A stretch of 64,000 nt of DNA from Bacilli bacterium. GTDB taxonomy: Bacteria; Bacillota_I; Bacilli_A; RF39; UBA660. The stretch spans positions 660,597 through 724,596 of the forward strand of contig JAFQSD010000002.1 of the NCBI GenBank assembly GCA_017409785.1, written 5' to 3'. Numbering within the stretch: position 1 is the first letter of the stretch; every line of letters starts with the position of its first letter. The translations under genes were made by a program, and so were the position numbers. The notes beneath the pieces were generated by a model, which had not been told where the DNA came from, made no database searches, and was given only the letters and a program-made list of their open reading frames with translations. Below are positions 27,953 through 37,931 of the stretch, one piece after another.

Positions 27953-28384
27953 ATGACAAGTTATATGCAAAAAAAAGAAACTGTAGAACGTAAATGGTAT
28001 GTAATCGATGCTGAAGGAAAATCTTTAGGTCGTGTTGCTAGCTTAGCTGCTACATACTTACGTGGTAAACACAAACCAACTTATACTCCACATGTTGATT
28101 GCGGAGACAACATCATTATTGTTAATGCAGAAAAAGTTAATCTAACTGGAAACAAATTAGAAAACAAAATGTACTATGACCATTCTATGTATCAAGGTGG
28201 ATTAAGAGAAAGAACTGCTAAAGTAATGAGAGAACAATATCCAACTGAAATGATGGAAAGAGCTGTAAAAGGAATGCTTCCACATAACAGATTAGGAAGA
28301 CAAATGTATAAGAAATTATTCGTATACGCTGGAAATGAACACAAACATGAAGCACAAAAACCAGAAGTGCTTGAAGTTAAGTAG
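27953..28384 (+). CDS. rplM: 50S ribosomal protein L13
   Basis: 143 aa from ATG 27953, 6 bases after AAAGGAG. An in-frame start at 27917 would lie inside the leader pseudoknot and is rejected. [39 protein letters not shown] and [15 protein letters not shown] are typical. Confidence 0.97.
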   Translation: MTSYMQKKETVERKWYVIDAEGKSLGRVASLAATYLRGKHKPTYTPHVDCGDNIIIVNAEKVNLTGNKLENKMYYDHSMYQGGLRERTAKVMREQYPTEMMERAVKGMLPHNRLGRQMYKKLFVYAGNEHKHEAQKPEVLEVK

Positions 28385-28397
28385 GAGGGTTTAAGTT

Positions 28398-28823
28398 ATG
28401 GCAAAAGAAAAGAAAAATGTTTATACTGGAACTGGACATAGAAAAACTAGTGTAGCACGTGTTACATTAACTCCAGGAACAGGAAAAATTACTGTTAATG
28501 GTAAAGATGTTCATGACTACTTACCTTTCGAAGTATTAGTAATGGACTTATGTCAACCACTTGATGTTACAAACACAAGAGAAATGTTTGACGTAGATGC
28601 ACAAGTAAGCGGTGGAGGATTCTCTGGACAAACTGGAGCTATCCGTCACGGAATTACAAAAGCATTATTAGACTATGATAAAACAACACCAGCTGATTCA
28701 GAAAATAGTTTCAGAAAAACATTAAAAGTTGCTGGATTCATCACAAGAGATTCTCGTAAGAAAGAACGTAAGAAACCAGGACTTAAAAAAGCACGTCGTG
28801 CACCACAATTCTCAAAACGTTAA
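28398..28823 (+). CDS. rpsI: 30S ribosomal protein S9
   Basis: 141 aa. [14 protein letters not shown] start, [15 protein letters not shown] and the C-terminal [12 protein letters not shown] tail that reaches the P-site tRNA. 13 bases after rplM; terminator follows. Confidence 0.98.
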   Translation: MAKEKKNVYTGTGHRKTSVARVTLTPGTGKITVNGKDVHDYLPFEVLVMDLCQPLDVTNTREMFDVDAQVSGGGFSGQTGAIRHGITKALLDYDKTTPADSENSFRKTLKVAGFITRDSRKKERKKPGLKKARRAPQFSKR

Positions 28824-28836
28824 TTATACAGTTTAC

Positions 28837-28863
28837 AAAAGCTTGGAAAAACCAAGCTTTTTT
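28837..28863 (+). terminator. Terminator after rpsI
   Basis: Ten-bp perfect stem AAAAGCTTGG / CCAAGCTTTT with an AAAAA loop, followed by T's. Confidence 0.92.
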
Positions 28864-28941
28864 GCTGTCTAAATTTACATATTAAATTATTTTTATCATA
28901 GTCATATTAAACCTATATGCTATAATTAAAATGGTGATAAT

Positions 28942-29676
28942 ATGAAAAAGAAACTTCCAATTATCTTACTAATATTACTATTAATAATAATTGTGTTATT
29001 TGTAAGTCAAATCCTAAAGAAAGAATACGTTATAGACTACAATAAAAACTATATACAAAATTATATAACCGAAAATTATCAAGATTATAAACTAGTGAGT
29101 GTAAAGTACGAGTATTTAGATACATTCTGGAGTTCGTATTATGATATTGAAGAAGATGATGTAAACAAAGAAATTATCTGTAATGCAACTTTACAAAATA
29201 TGCAAACAGGAATGCATATTACAATACCATTCCATCACAATAAAAACAGCGTATTTACAGATACCCAATATGGTAGAAAAAATATAAAGAATATAGTTAA
29301 AGAGTATGAAAAGTATTGGGAATCAATTGATAAAATAAAAAGCAATTATAACACAGAAATAAAAATATCGAATGCACAAATAGAAGAGACAGATGGAAGT
29401 GACATTTATGAATTGTCTATTTACATAATCGATAATGTAAATGCAAAAGATATAATAACAAAAATAAACGATTTAAAAACACCAGTCGGAATAAGAAATG
29501 TTAATTATGTTGTCACAAATGAATTAATATATGAAAAATTAGATCCTTGGTTAGAACCAAACAAGTATCTATTAGTTCCAGATAATATGAAAAGTGTTGA
29601 TAAAGAATCAAATTTCTCATTATATATAGACAACTATGAAAATGGTAAATATAGATTTACTAACTATTATGCATAA
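28942..29676 (+). CDS. Membrane-anchored protein of unknown function
   Basis: 244 aa. One N-terminal hydrophobic helix (about residues 5-25, KLPIILLILLLIIIVLFV) with a positively charged start, then a soluble, probably extracytoplasmic part of about 215 residues rich in Tyr, Asn and Asp. No cleavage site is obvious and no known domain was recognised. GGTGAT precedes the ATG and TATAAT lies at 28921-28926. First gene of the uncharacterised run before EssC; any link to secretion is inference from position. Confidence 0.65.
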   Translation: MKKKLPIILLILLLIIIVLFVSQILKKEYVIDYNKNYIQNYITENYQDYKLVSVKYEYLDTFWSSYYDIEEDDVNKEIICNATLQNMQTGMHITIPFHHNKNSVFTDTQYGRKNIKNIVKEYEKYWESIDKIKSNYNTEIKISNAQIEETDGSDIYELSIYIIDNVNAKDIITKINDLKTPVGIRNVNYVVTNELIYEKLDPWLEPNKYLLVPDNMKSVDKESNFSLYIDNYENGKYRFTNYYA

Positions 29677-29706
29677 AACTCGAATTTTTCGAGTTTTTTA
29701 TTTTTT
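29676..29706 (+). terminator. Terminator after the 28942 gene
   Basis: AAACTCGAA (29676-29684), TTT loop, TTCGAGTTT (29688-29696) then a T-rich tract. Confidence 0.85.
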
Positions 29707-29712
29707 CTAATA

Positions 29713-29741
29713 TTGAAAAAAACACTAAAACTTGTTATTAT
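29713..29741 (+). promoter_or_regulatory. Promoter of the 590-aa protein gene
   Basis: TTGAAA (29713-29718), a 17-base spacer, TATTAT (29736-29741). Transcription would start near 29748, which excludes the in-frame start at 29732 and supports ATG 29771. Confidence 0.6.
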
Positions 29742-29770
29742 ATAAAGCAAAAATTACAGGTGACATAGTG

Positions 29771-31543
29771 ATGGAAAAATTTGAAGTATTAGGTTATTTA
29801 AAACTAATGAAAGACTATTTTGCTTTGAGAAAAACACCGTCTCTAACAAGGATAAAAGACTTTTTTAGAGAGTTTTATCATGTTGATAACATGCCTGAAA
29901 ACTTCTATGAGATGTTTCTTCAAAAATTAAAATCAAAACAAGTACTATTAAGTGTTATTAATCAAGATATATATCAACTAATAAGCTATCTAAAGTATAA
30001 TTCAGAAGAAACAGAAGAGATTAAAGATTATTTAACACCACAAGATTATTTTTCAATATCAAAAAAACATATTAAAAAATTAGAACAATTACTTCAAAAT
30101 ATGCCTAAAGACGAAAATGAACTTTCGTCAATTATATCTGAAGACTTAATATGGAAATTAAGAAGAAGACCAATACAAACTAATGAAGAATATCATGAAC
30201 TTGCTTATAAACTCTACCAAGTATTTGGATTTGATAATGCAAGTGAACTAATATTTAATAAATATGGGGCACTCAACTATGAGCAACTTCATTTCTTAAT
30301 AAAGAACTTAGAACCTAAACATTATTCACCAGAAGAAAGAGAAAGAGTAAATCGATACTTATTTGGAGACAAAAAAAGTTATAACATTCCAATTAGACAA
30401 ATGTTAAACGGAAGAATATTACCATTATTTTTAAACTTTGATTATTTTTATAATAATAATCAATACTTCGTTGAAAAATTAGGTAGAAAACTACCACTAG
30501 ATAAATTACGTCTTCTCCTTGAAGAAAGATATCTAACATCAGAACCAACTACACCAGAAATAACTGCTGAATTAAGAGAAGATATGCTATCTTCTTACTA
30601 TCATAAATATACAGAAACAGACACAAAACCAGATATAGTTATAGATAAAAATATTAGTTTATATACAGAAAAATTAAGAAATAAATATGCTTCGTCCATT
30701 CCACAAATAACCATACAAACAGATGATGAAGAAATAAAACCAGAACTATTAAATTTAAGTGACCCAAGAAATTTGACTCACGGATATCGCTCAGGTAATT
30801 GCTTTAGAGTAAATGGAGATGCAGCTATACTATTTTCTAAATTTCTAGAAAGCGAGCACATGAGAATACTAAGTTTTTCAACAGAAGAATACAAAGATTA
30901 CGCAATGGTATTACTGATGAGAAATGGTAATGTTTTAATAGCTCAAGGAATAGAAACTAGTAAGTGGGTTCCACCAGAATTAAAAGGAAAAAGATTATAT
31001 GATCTAACTCGTAACACACTAAAACAAGTAATGAATTATATGAACTCATGTGGTGATGAAGTAGTAGGAACAATAATTGGCGCTACAAATGAAAATGTAA
31101 CTTCCTATAACAATAATATATTACCGTTTATAGTATCACCAAACATAGAAAATAGTAGTAACTATTACAATGGAGTATCAACTTATCAATGTTTATTAGA
31201 TTTAGCCCCATCAAAAACAATTCATGATATGAAAGCCTATATACCTGAAAAAAGATACTATGATCAAAGAGAAGCAATTTTATCTAGAAAGAATAATTAT
31301 CCAGTTCAAGATATAGAAAGAAGAATAATCTCATTAAGATATCAAAGAACACAAACACAAGAGGGATATACCTTTTATGAACAAATGCTTAATAAACATG
31401 AACAAGAAACAATTTGTAATAAAGACTGGTACATAACACTATTTACAGATGGAACAGTTGACTCATTCCTTTCTGATACAAAAGATCCACGTGCTAAAGA
31501 GGAGTATCAGACACAATTAGCAAAGGTTTATCAAAAAAAATAA
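29771..31543 (+). CDS. Large uncharacterised cytoplasmic protein
   Basis: 590 aa from ATG 29771 (AGGTGA 7 bases upstream). No signal peptide or membrane helix. The N-terminal ~300 residues are helical and charged. Between about 330 and 480 comes a denser, probably enzymatic core: LTHGYRSGNCFRVNGDA, HMRILSFS, MVLLMRNGNVLIAQGIE and GDEVVGTIIGATNENV. The invariant-looking GNCxR with nearby Gly and Asn resembles a nucleophile loop, but I recognise no family. It lies upstream of the EssC genes with its own promoter. Function unknown; not an obvious EsaA or EssB. Confidence 0.6.
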   Translation: MEKFEVLGYLKLMKDYFALRKTPSLTRIKDFFREFYHVDNMPENFYEMFLQKLKSKQVLLSVINQDIYQLISYLKYNSEETEEIKDYLTPQDYFSISKKHIKKLEQLLQNMPKDENELSSIISEDLIWKLRRRPIQTNEEYHELAYKLYQVFGFDNASELIFNKYGALNYEQLHFLIKNLEPKHYSPEERERVNRYLFGDKKSYNIPIRQMLNGRILPLFLNFDYFYNNNQYFVEKLGRKLPLDKLRLLLEERYLTSEPTTPEITAELREDMLSSYYHKYTETDTKPDIVIDKNISLYTEKLRNKYASSIPQITIQTDDEEIKPELLNLSDPRNLTHGYRSGNCFRVNGDAAILFSKFLESEHMRILSFSTEEYKDYAMVLLMRNGNVLIAQGIETSKWVPPELKGKRLYDLTRNTLKQVMNYMNSCGDEVVGTIIGATNENVTSYNNNILPFIVSPNIENSSNYYNGVSTYQCLLDLAPSKTIHDMKAYIPEKRYYDQREAILSRKNNYPVQDIERRIISLRYQRTQTQEGYTFYEQMLNKHEQETICNKDWYITLFTDGTVDSFLSDTKDPRAKEEYQTQLAKVYQKK

Positions 31544-31585
31544 AATAATATGTTATAATAAAAAACATAAAAGAGGAGGTTCATT

Positions 31586-32167
31586 ATGAAAATATTAAAA
31601 GATAATAAACTTTATATACAAAAAAACGATATGGCTTATTTAAATAGTTCTGGATTAAGTATTCCAGCATCAATATTTCTAAAAGTATTTGGCCATGGAA
31701 TTACTATTATAGATAATAGTAATAGATATGAATTTATAGAATTTACGGATCCAAAAGAAATAGAATTCTTCCAAGGTCAAGACTGGATTGTAGATTACGA
31801 TACAGTTAAAGATTTAACAGAAGAAGAAATTTTACAGTTAGGACAAGAAGTAGCGGCAGAAAAGAATCGTCGAGCAGATGAGTTTAACGCTAAACCAAAG
31901 AAATATAGACAAGAAAACTATGAAAGTGTAATTGCTGAACTTGATCTATTAGACTTTAAGATGTATTCATTAAGAGATATTATTATGTTTAAAAGAGGAG
32001 AATTAGATTTTCCTTTACCAGCAGGAGTAGAAAGACCAGCACAATCAATTATTGATGTAGAGGGAGAAGTTGTTAAAGAAGATTCTCAAGTAGAATCAAT
32101 CCCAGCGTCTTCAAATGGAAAAAAGTCATTTTTTAAATCAATCTTTAGAAGAAGAAATAATAAGTAA
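31586..32167 (+). CDS. Hypothetical protein with basic C-terminal tail
   Basis: 193 aa, ATG 8 bases after AGAGGAGG, TATAAT-like sequence about 30 bases upstream. N-terminal part is a mixed alpha/beta domain (LYIQKNDMAYLNSSGLSIPASI, FIEFTDPKEIEFFQGQDWIVDY). A helix about 80-105, then SLRDIIMFKRGELDFPLPAGV, then a low-complexity linker and a strongly basic end (FFKSIFRRRNNK). The basic tail could touch membrane or nucleic acid. Not recognised. Confidence 0.6.
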   Translation: MKILKDNKLYIQKNDMAYLNSSGLSIPASIFLKVFGHGITIIDNSNRYEFIEFTDPKEIEFFQGQDWIVDYDTVKDLTEEEILQLGQEVAAEKNRRADEFNAKPKKYRQENYESVIAELDLLDFKMYSLRDIIMFKRGELDFPLPAGVERPAQSIIDVEGEVVKEDSQVESIPASSNGKKSFFKSIFRRRNNK

Positions 32168-32196
32168 CAACTTTACACTGCCTCACAATAAAATAA

Positions 32197-32226
32197 TTGT
32201 ATACTCTAGCAAATAAATGTTATACT
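32197..32226 (+). promoter_or_regulatory. Promoter of the LURP-like gene
   Basis: TTGTAT (32197-32202), an 18-base spacer, TATACT (32221-32226). Confidence 0.6.
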
Positions 32227-32245
32227 GACTATAGTAGGTGATTAT

Positions 32246-32704
32246 ATGAAATTAAAAATATCAGTAACAAAAGAAGGCGGTTTAGAACTATACATCACAA
32301 GAAATGAAACTAATGACCGTATATATGTCATGCGTGAAAGATACCTATTTCTAAAAAAAGAATTACAACTATATGATGCTCATAAAAAATATATTGCTGA
32401 AATAGTAACACCATTATTTGGAGCAAAAAAATTAACGTTCAAAGAAAATGATAGAGTAATTGATGAACTTAATCTTATCTCCAAAAAGATTAAACGTGAG
32501 TATCAGTTGGAACAAAACAAATGGCGTATTGAGGTAGATGTAACATTCACAGAATACAATATATGCGATGAAAATAATGAAATAATAGCAGAAGTAAAAT
32601 TCAATTTGCCAGAAAGAACTTGGTTAATAGATGTTAAGAAAACAAAAGATGTAACGTTATTAATGCTTATGATATTATCAGTAGTTTCAATAAGTCAAAG
32701 TTAA
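32246..32704 (+). CDS. Tubby/LURP-one-like domain protein
   Basis: 152 aa. Alternating short strands (IYVMRERYLFLKKELQLYDAHKKYIAEIV, WRIEVDVTFTEYNICDENNEIIAEV) followed by a C-terminal hydrophobic helix (about 132-150, VTLLMLMILSVVSIS) fit the twelve-strand barrel around a central helix of the LURP-one/tubby family. In the known fold the last helix fills the barrel rather than crossing a membrane. Family call is by pattern only. It has its own promoter and a terminator separates it from essC. Confidence 0.45.
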   Translation: MKLKISVTKEGGLELYITRNETNDRIYVMRERYLFLKKELQLYDAHKKYIAEIVTPLFGAKKLTFKENDRVIDELNLISKKIKREYQLEQNKWRIEVDVTFTEYNICDENNEIIAEVKFNLPERTWLIDVKKTKDVTLLMLMILSVVSISQS

Positions 32705-32726
32705 AGTACTAGTAATAGTACTTTTT
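32703..32726 (+). terminator. Terminator after the LURP-like gene
   Basis: AAAGTACTA, GTAA loop, TAGTACTTT (32716-32724) then T's. Confidence 0.75.
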
Positions 32727-32750
32727 ATTATGAGAAAAGAAAAATAAATA

Positions 32751-32779
32751 TTGTAAAAAAATAGAAAAAAAGATATAAT
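32751..32779 (+). promoter_or_regulatory. Promoter of the essC operon
   Basis: TTGTAA (32751-32756), a 17-base spacer, TATAAT (32774-32779), 38 bases before the GTG start of essC. Confidence 0.75.
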
Positions 32780-32817
32780 TACATATAGAATAGGAATAAT
32801 AACTGGGGTGATCTTAA

Positions 32818-35800
32818 GTGATCGTAAGATTGATTAAAAAAAGCAAAATTTATAATTTTACATTACCAACAAAAGTTGCTGGAAATTATTGGATCACAGA
32901 CAACGATTATCTCGGTAATGTAAGAAACCTAATTAACGTTGAAGAAGATAACGGTCAATGGAAAATAAAAAGTGACTTCGAAACTAAAATCATGAATGGA
33001 GATCACGAAATTGATTCGGCTATTCTTCAAGAATATAGCTTATATTTCTTAAAAATTAATACAGATAATGAATATGTTATTTTATATTGCTCACCAAGTA
33101 CAGAAAAAACAACACTAAAATTACGTTTAAAAGCACAAGGTGAAATAATAATAGGTAATGATGCTAATGCACACATTAGTTATGCCTATCCTTTAGTATC
33201 GAAACAACAAGCTAGATTAATATACAATGGTGGTACATGGGTTGTACAAGACCTAAATAGTAAATATGGTACCTATGTTAACAATGTAGCTGTAACAACT
33301 CAAACACTTGAATATGGAGATATAATTTTTATTATGGGATTAAAAATTATTGTAATGGACCAATCCCTAATTATTAATACAATAGGAAATTATATTAACT
33401 TTAATAGAGGTCTATTCGACATTGAAAGGCCATTAGTTCAAACACAAACACAAGAAGACAATCCTGATGAAGAAAGCATTGAATTCTTTAAAGAAGAAGA
33501 TTATTTCTATCGTGCTCCTCGTTTCAAAACAAGAATTGAAGAGGTAAACATCGGAATTGACCCACCTCCAGGAAAAGAAGCAGAGGATAAAACGCCACTT
33601 ATTTATACATTAGGGCCAATGATGACAATGGCAATGATGTCACTATCAACAGGAATAAGTGCATTTATGAGCGTAATCAATGGTTCAGTTGATATCAAAG
33701 ATGTTGCTTCAACATTATTAACATCTGGAGCCATGATGTGTACTATGATTGTTTGGCCAATCATGTCACAAAACTATCAAAAACGTCAACGCAAAAAACG
33801 TGAAAAAGAACGTTTAAAGAAATATAATGAATACGTTGAACAAAAACGTGAAAAGATTCAAGCAGAAATGAAGATTCAACGTCAAATTTTAATTGACAAC
33901 TATCTACCACTATCTGCTACAAAAGATATTATTTATGGTAAAAAGAGAAATTTATGGGAAAGAGAGATCGATCAAGAAGACTTCCTAGACTTAAGATTAG
34001 GTATCGGAACAACACCATTATTTGGTAACGTAAGTTTCCCAGAAGAAAGATTCTCTCTAGAAACAGATGAATTATTAAAAGAAGTATACAAATTAGGTGC
34101 AGAATCAAGAATGCTTGAAAACGTACCAGTATCATTATCATTTGTTCAAAAAAATATTTCTGCAATTATTGGAACATCAGCTAATAAACGTCAATTCATT
34201 GATGGATTAGTTCTTCAAATGTTAGCATATCATAGTTATGAAGACTTAAAGTTAGTTGTATTTACTAATGAAAAGAATGCTCCATATTGGGACTATTTAA
34301 AAGTATCTCCACACATTTGGAGTAATGATAAGAGTACAAGATATTTTGCTACAAACTTAGATGAAGCAAAAGAAATATCTTTAACATTAGAAAAAGCTTT
34401 CCAAGCAAGAAAATTCAAAGATAATAATGGTAAGATGGAACAAAGTGCAGTTGATTATAAGCACTATCAACCATATTATGTAATATTTACTGATGACTAT
34501 AAAGGAATCAGAGATATAGAAATTATTAAAGACGTTGCAGAATCAAACTTAAACTATGGATTTAGTTTAATCGTAGTAAGTCCAAGACTTATCAACATCC
34601 CTAATGAATGTAAAACTTTCATTAGTATCGGAGATAAAAAGTCAGGAGTATTCGAAAACGAACTTGTTTCAAATAAGCAAAAAGAATTCTTAGCAGATTT
34701 CGATCCAACATTAAATATGTATGAATGTTGTAAGATTCTAGCTAATATTCCAATTGATATAGCAAAAGAAAATCAATCATTACCAAATGCCCTTACATTC
34801 CTAGAAATGTATAACGTAGGTATGGTAGAACAATTAAATATCTTAAATAGATGGAAACAAAATGATCCTACTAAGTCATTACAAGCCCCAGTTGGTGTAG
34901 ATAAGACTAGAGAACTATTTAAGTTGGATTTACATGAAAAATTCCACGGACCACATGGTCTTATCGCTGGTATGACAGGTTCAGGTAAATCAGAATTTAT
35001 CATTAGTTATATTATGTCCATGGCATTAAACTACCACCCATACGAAGTATCATTCGTACTTATCGACTATAAAGGTGGAGGTTTAACAGGAGCCTTTGAA
35101 AACAGAGAAACAGGAATGAAACTTCCTCACTTAGCAGGAACAATTACCAACTTAGACACAAACGAAATGAACCGTTCCTTAGCATCAATTCAATCAGAAC
35201 TTCGTAAACGTCAAAGAATGTTTAATGAAGCAAGAGATAAATTAAATGAAAGTACAATCGATATTTACAAATATCAAGGTCTATATCGTAAAGGTTTAGT
35301 TGATAAACCAATTTCACATTTATTTATCATCAGTGATGAGTTCGCCGAATTAAAGGCGCAAAGACCAGAATTCATGGAACAATTAATTTCAACTGCCCGT
35401 ATCGGACGTTCCCTAGGAGTTCACTTAATCCTAGCAACACAAAAACCAGCCGGAGTAGTTAATGAACAAATTTGGTCAAACTCAAAATTCCGTGTCTGCT
35501 TAAAAGTTCAAGATAAAGCAGATAGTAATGATATGATTAGAGTTCCAGATGCTGCTAACTTAAAAGAAGCAGGACGCTTCTACCTACAAGTAGGTTATAA
35601 TGAGTTATTCGCAATGGGACAAGCTGCTTGGGCAGGGGCCAAATACTACCCAACAGAAAAACGTAAAAAGAAAGTAGACCAATCTATCAATATCATTGAT
35701 AATGTTGGTAACGTAATTAAAAATCTTGATACAAAACAAGATGACGTAGTTGTAGAAGCTAAAGGTGAAGAAATCACAAGTATTATTCAATATATTGTCG

Positions 35801-37401
35801 ATGAAGCAAAAGCAGAAAATATTGAAATTGAACAACTATGGTTAGATAAAATTCCAGATATAATCTTTGTTGAAGAATTAAAGAAAAAATATAACTATGA
35901 AATTAAGAAAAATGATATTAATCCAGTAATTGGTGAATACGATGATCCAGATAACCAACAACAACACTTATTAACACTTCCATTATCAAGAGATGGAAAT
36001 GCTATTATCTTTGGTTCTGGAGGTAGTGGTAAAGAATTAATGCTTACAAGTATTATTTATTCAACAATCACTACTCATGATTCATCAGAAGTTAACTTCT
36101 ATATCTTAGATTTTGGAGCAGAAACAATGACAATGTTCAAGAAAGCTCCACATGTTGGTGAGGTATTACTTGCCGCAGATAATGAAAAGATTGATAACTT
36201 ATTCAAGATGATCAATAAGATTATAGAAGACCGTAAACGTTTATTCGTAGACTACAATGGTTCATTTGATTTCTATATTAACCATGGTGGAAAACAACTT
36301 CCATTAATAATTGTAGTAATCAATAACGTTGAAGCATTTATGGAAACATATGGCGATTACGAAGAAATCTTAGGACAAATTACACGTGACTGTTTAAAAT
36401 ATGGAGTAGTCTTCATGTTTAGTACAAATGGTCCAAATACAGTAAGATATCGTATTAGACAAAACTTCCGTCAAAATGTTGTTTTACAATTCAACGATCC
36501 ATCAGATTACGCAAGTGTTCTTCCTGGTGTTAGAAAGAAAGAACCTTCTAAAGTATTTGGTCGTGGTATGATTGCCATAGATGCAATCTATGAATTCCAA
36601 ACAGCATACCCATATAAAGAAGAAAAAATGTCAGACTATATTAGAATAATCTGTAGTAAATTAAGTGAAATTTGTACAACAAAAGCTAAGAAAGTACCAA
36701 TCTTACCAGAAACAATTGGTCAAGAAGAAGTTGCAGAAGTGTTAGGAAACTTAAGAACACTTCCAGTTGGTATCGAAAAAGAATCACTAGAAATTGCTAC
36801 AATCAACCTAAAAGATTCTTACATTTACAATATCACTGGAGAAGATGTTACATCTCTACCAGAATTCTTACATGGCTTTGCCAGAAATGTTGTAAGAGTA
36901 CCAAATGCTAAATGTATTATCGTTGATGCTGCAAGTGCTCTATCTGGAGTAAAATTTGCTGAAGAATCTATCACATATGGTAGTGGAGCATGCAAAGAAG
37001 TTGTTCAACAAATCGTTGATATCTGTAATGCTAAGAAGGAAAATAACACTCCAGAAGAAGTTGTATGTATGTTAGTTGGATTAAATACATTATTCCAAAA
37101 AATGTCTGCTATTGAAAAAGGTAACTTAACAATGGCAATTCAAAATTCAAGTGGTTTAGGAACAATTCGTTTCGTAATAGTTGAAACAATTGATCATATT
37201 AAATCAATCAGTTACGAAGCTTGGTACAAAGCAAGTATCGACTTATCTGCAGGTATCTGGATTGGAAATGGAATTGCCAACCAATTCACACTTAAAGTTA
37301 CAACTAATGCTAGAACACTTCGTGCAGAAATCGATCCAAAATTCGGTTATGTTATTAAGAAAGGTAAAGCTACTTTAATTAAATTTATTTCTAATGAATA
37401 G
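32818..37401 (+). CDS. essC: Type VII secretion ATPase EssC
   Basis: 1527 aa FtsK/SpoIIIE-family motor that drives export in T7SSb. GTG start after GGGGTGAT. Order: an N-terminal EssC-type beta domain (1-90), then an FHA domain (about 95-180, IIIGNDANAHI, VSKQQARL, VQDLNSKYGTYVN). Two membrane helices follow at about 260-320, then a highly basic coil. ATPase 1 has Walker A GMTGSGKSE at about 717 and Walker B LFIISDEFAEL at about 836. ATPase 2 has GSGGSGKEL at about 1065, and a degenerate third ATPase lacks a P-loop. Length and domain order match staphylococcal and Bacillus EssC/YukBA. It begins an operon with EsaB-like and two small genes. Confidence 0.95.
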   Translation: MIVRLIKKSKIYNFTLPTKVAGNYWITDNDYLGNVRNLINVEEDNGQWKIKSDFETKIMNGDHEIDSAILQEYSLYFLKINTDNEYVILYCSPSTEKTTLKLRLKAQGEIIIGNDANAHISYAYPLVSKQQARLIYNGGTWVVQDLNSKYGTYVNNVAVTTQTLEYGDIIFIMGLKIIVMDQSLIINTIGNYINFNRGLFDIERPLVQTQTQEDNPDEESIEFFKEEDYFYRAPRFKTRIEEVNIGIDPPPGKEAEDKTPLIYTLGPMMTMAMMSLSTGISAFMSVINGSVDIKDVASTLLTSGAMMCTMIVWPIMSQNYQKRQRKKREKERLKKYNEYVEQKREKIQAEMKIQRQILIDNYLPLSATKDIIYGKKRNLWEREIDQEDFLDLRLGIGTTPLFGNVSFPEERFSLETDELLKEVYKLGAESRMLENVPVSLSFVQKNISAIIGTSANKRQFIDGLVLQMLAYHSYEDLKLVVFTNEKNAPYWDYLKVSPHIWSNDKSTRYFATNLDEAKEISLTLEKAFQARKFKDNNGKMEQSAVDYKHYQPYYVIFTDDYKGIRDIEIIKDVAESNLNYGFSLIVVSPRLINIPNECKTFISIGDKKSGVFENELVSNKQKEFLADFDPTLNMYECCKILANIPIDIAKENQSLPNALTFLEMYNVGMVEQLNILNRWKQNDPTKSLQAPVGVDKTRELFKLDLHEKFHGPHGLIAGMTGSGKSEFIISYIMSMALNYHPYEVSFVLIDYKGGGLTGAFENRETGMKLPHLAGTITNLDTNEMNRSLASIQSELRKRQRMFNEARDKLNESTIDIYKYQGLYRKGLVDKPISHLFIISDEFAELKAQRPEFMEQLISTARIGRSLGVHLILATQKPAGVVNEQIWSNSKFRVCLKVQDKADSNDMIRVPDAANLKEAGRFYLQVGYNELFAMGQAAWAGAKYYPTEKRKKKVDQSINIIDNVGNVIKNLDTKQDDVVVEAKGEEITSIIQYIVDEAKAENIEIEQLWLDKIPDIIFVEELKKKYNYEIKKNDINPVIGEYDDPDNQQQHLLTLPLSRDGNAIIFGSGGSGKELMLTSIIYSTITTHDSSEVNFYILDFGAETMTMFKKAPHVGEVLLAADNEKIDNLFKMINKIIEDRKRLFVDYNGSFDFYINHGGKQLPLIIVVINNVEAFMETYGDYEEILGQITRDCLKYGVVFMFSTNGPNTVRYRIRQNFRQNVVLQFNDPSDYASVLPGVRKKEPSKVFGRGMIAIDAIYEFQTAYPYKEEKMSDYIRIICSKLSEICTTKAKKVPILPETIGQEEVAEVLGNLRTLPVGIEKESLEIATINLKDSYIYNITGEDVTSLPEFLHGFARNVVRVPNAKCIIVDAASALSGVKFAEESITYGSGACKEVVQQIVDICNAKKENNTPEEVVCMLVGLNTLFQKMSAIEKGNLTMAIQNSSGLGTIRFVIVETIDHIKSISYEAWYKASIDLSAGIWIGNGIANQFTLKVTTNARTLRAEIDPKFGYVIKKGKATLIKFISNE

Positions 37402-37412
37402 GAGAAAATGAT

Positions 37413-37670
37413 ATGAATAAGAATAAAATATTAATAGAATTAGAAATTCCTCTAATTGAAAAGTCATATGATTTATATATACCTATTAATAAAAGAATAG
37501 GAACAATCAAAAAATTAATTGAACAAGCTTTAGTAGAAATAACCGAAGGTGCTTATGAAATGAAGTTAGATACTAATTTCTATAGTAAAGAAACTGGTCA
37601 AATATACGATGTAAATAAAAATGTTAGAGAAACAGACTTAAAAAATGGTTCAAGAATAATCTTAATATAG
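37413..37670 (+). CDS. esaB: EsaB/YukD-like ubiquitin-fold protein
   Basis: 85 aa, 11 bases after essC. Beta-grasp pattern: ILIELEIPLIEKSYDLYIP, a helix TIKKLIEQALVEI, and the diagnostic ending NVRETDLKNGSRIILI, matching YukD/EsaB. In known T7SSb this small cytoplasmic protein is required for or regulates secretion. Supports the T7SS call for the locus. Confidence 0.88.
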   Translation: MNKNKILIELEIPLIEKSYDLYIPINKRIGTIKKLIEQALVEITEGAYEMKLDTNFYSKETGQIYDVNKNVRETDLKNGSRIILI

Positions 37671-37679
37671 GAGGTAACT

Positions 37680-37931
37680 ATGTCAGATTATAATCAATTT
37701 GTAATGGCAGTTAATAAAATATTTGAAATTACTGCTAAAATCAAAGCTGGTTGGAAAGATCAAGATAATGTCAATATCGCTGATAGTATCGAAGATTCTA
37801 AAGCAACAGTAGTTGAAGCTGCAAAGTTATTCAATACTCAAGCACCAGCAAAACCACAAGCAACTCCTGCACCAGAAGCCGATTTAACACTAGAAGATGA
37901 AGATGAAGATACGGGGGCTGTTGAAGAATGA
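37680..37931 (+). CDS. Small helical protein in the T7SS operon
   Basis: 83 aa, 9 bases after esaB (AGGAGGT). Residues 1-50 form amphipathic helices with GWKDQDN near residue 26; the last third is an Ala/Pro then Glu/Asp-rich tail, probably disordered. There is no central WxG, so it is not a WXG100 protein by sequence, but size, helical nature and place match a secreted or chaperone-like partner. Its TGA overlaps the next ATG (ATGA). Confidence 0.6.
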   Translation: MSDYNQFVMAVNKIFEITAKIKAGWKDQDNVNIADSIEDSKATVVEAAKLFNTQAPAKPQATPAPEADLTLEDEDEDTGAVEE

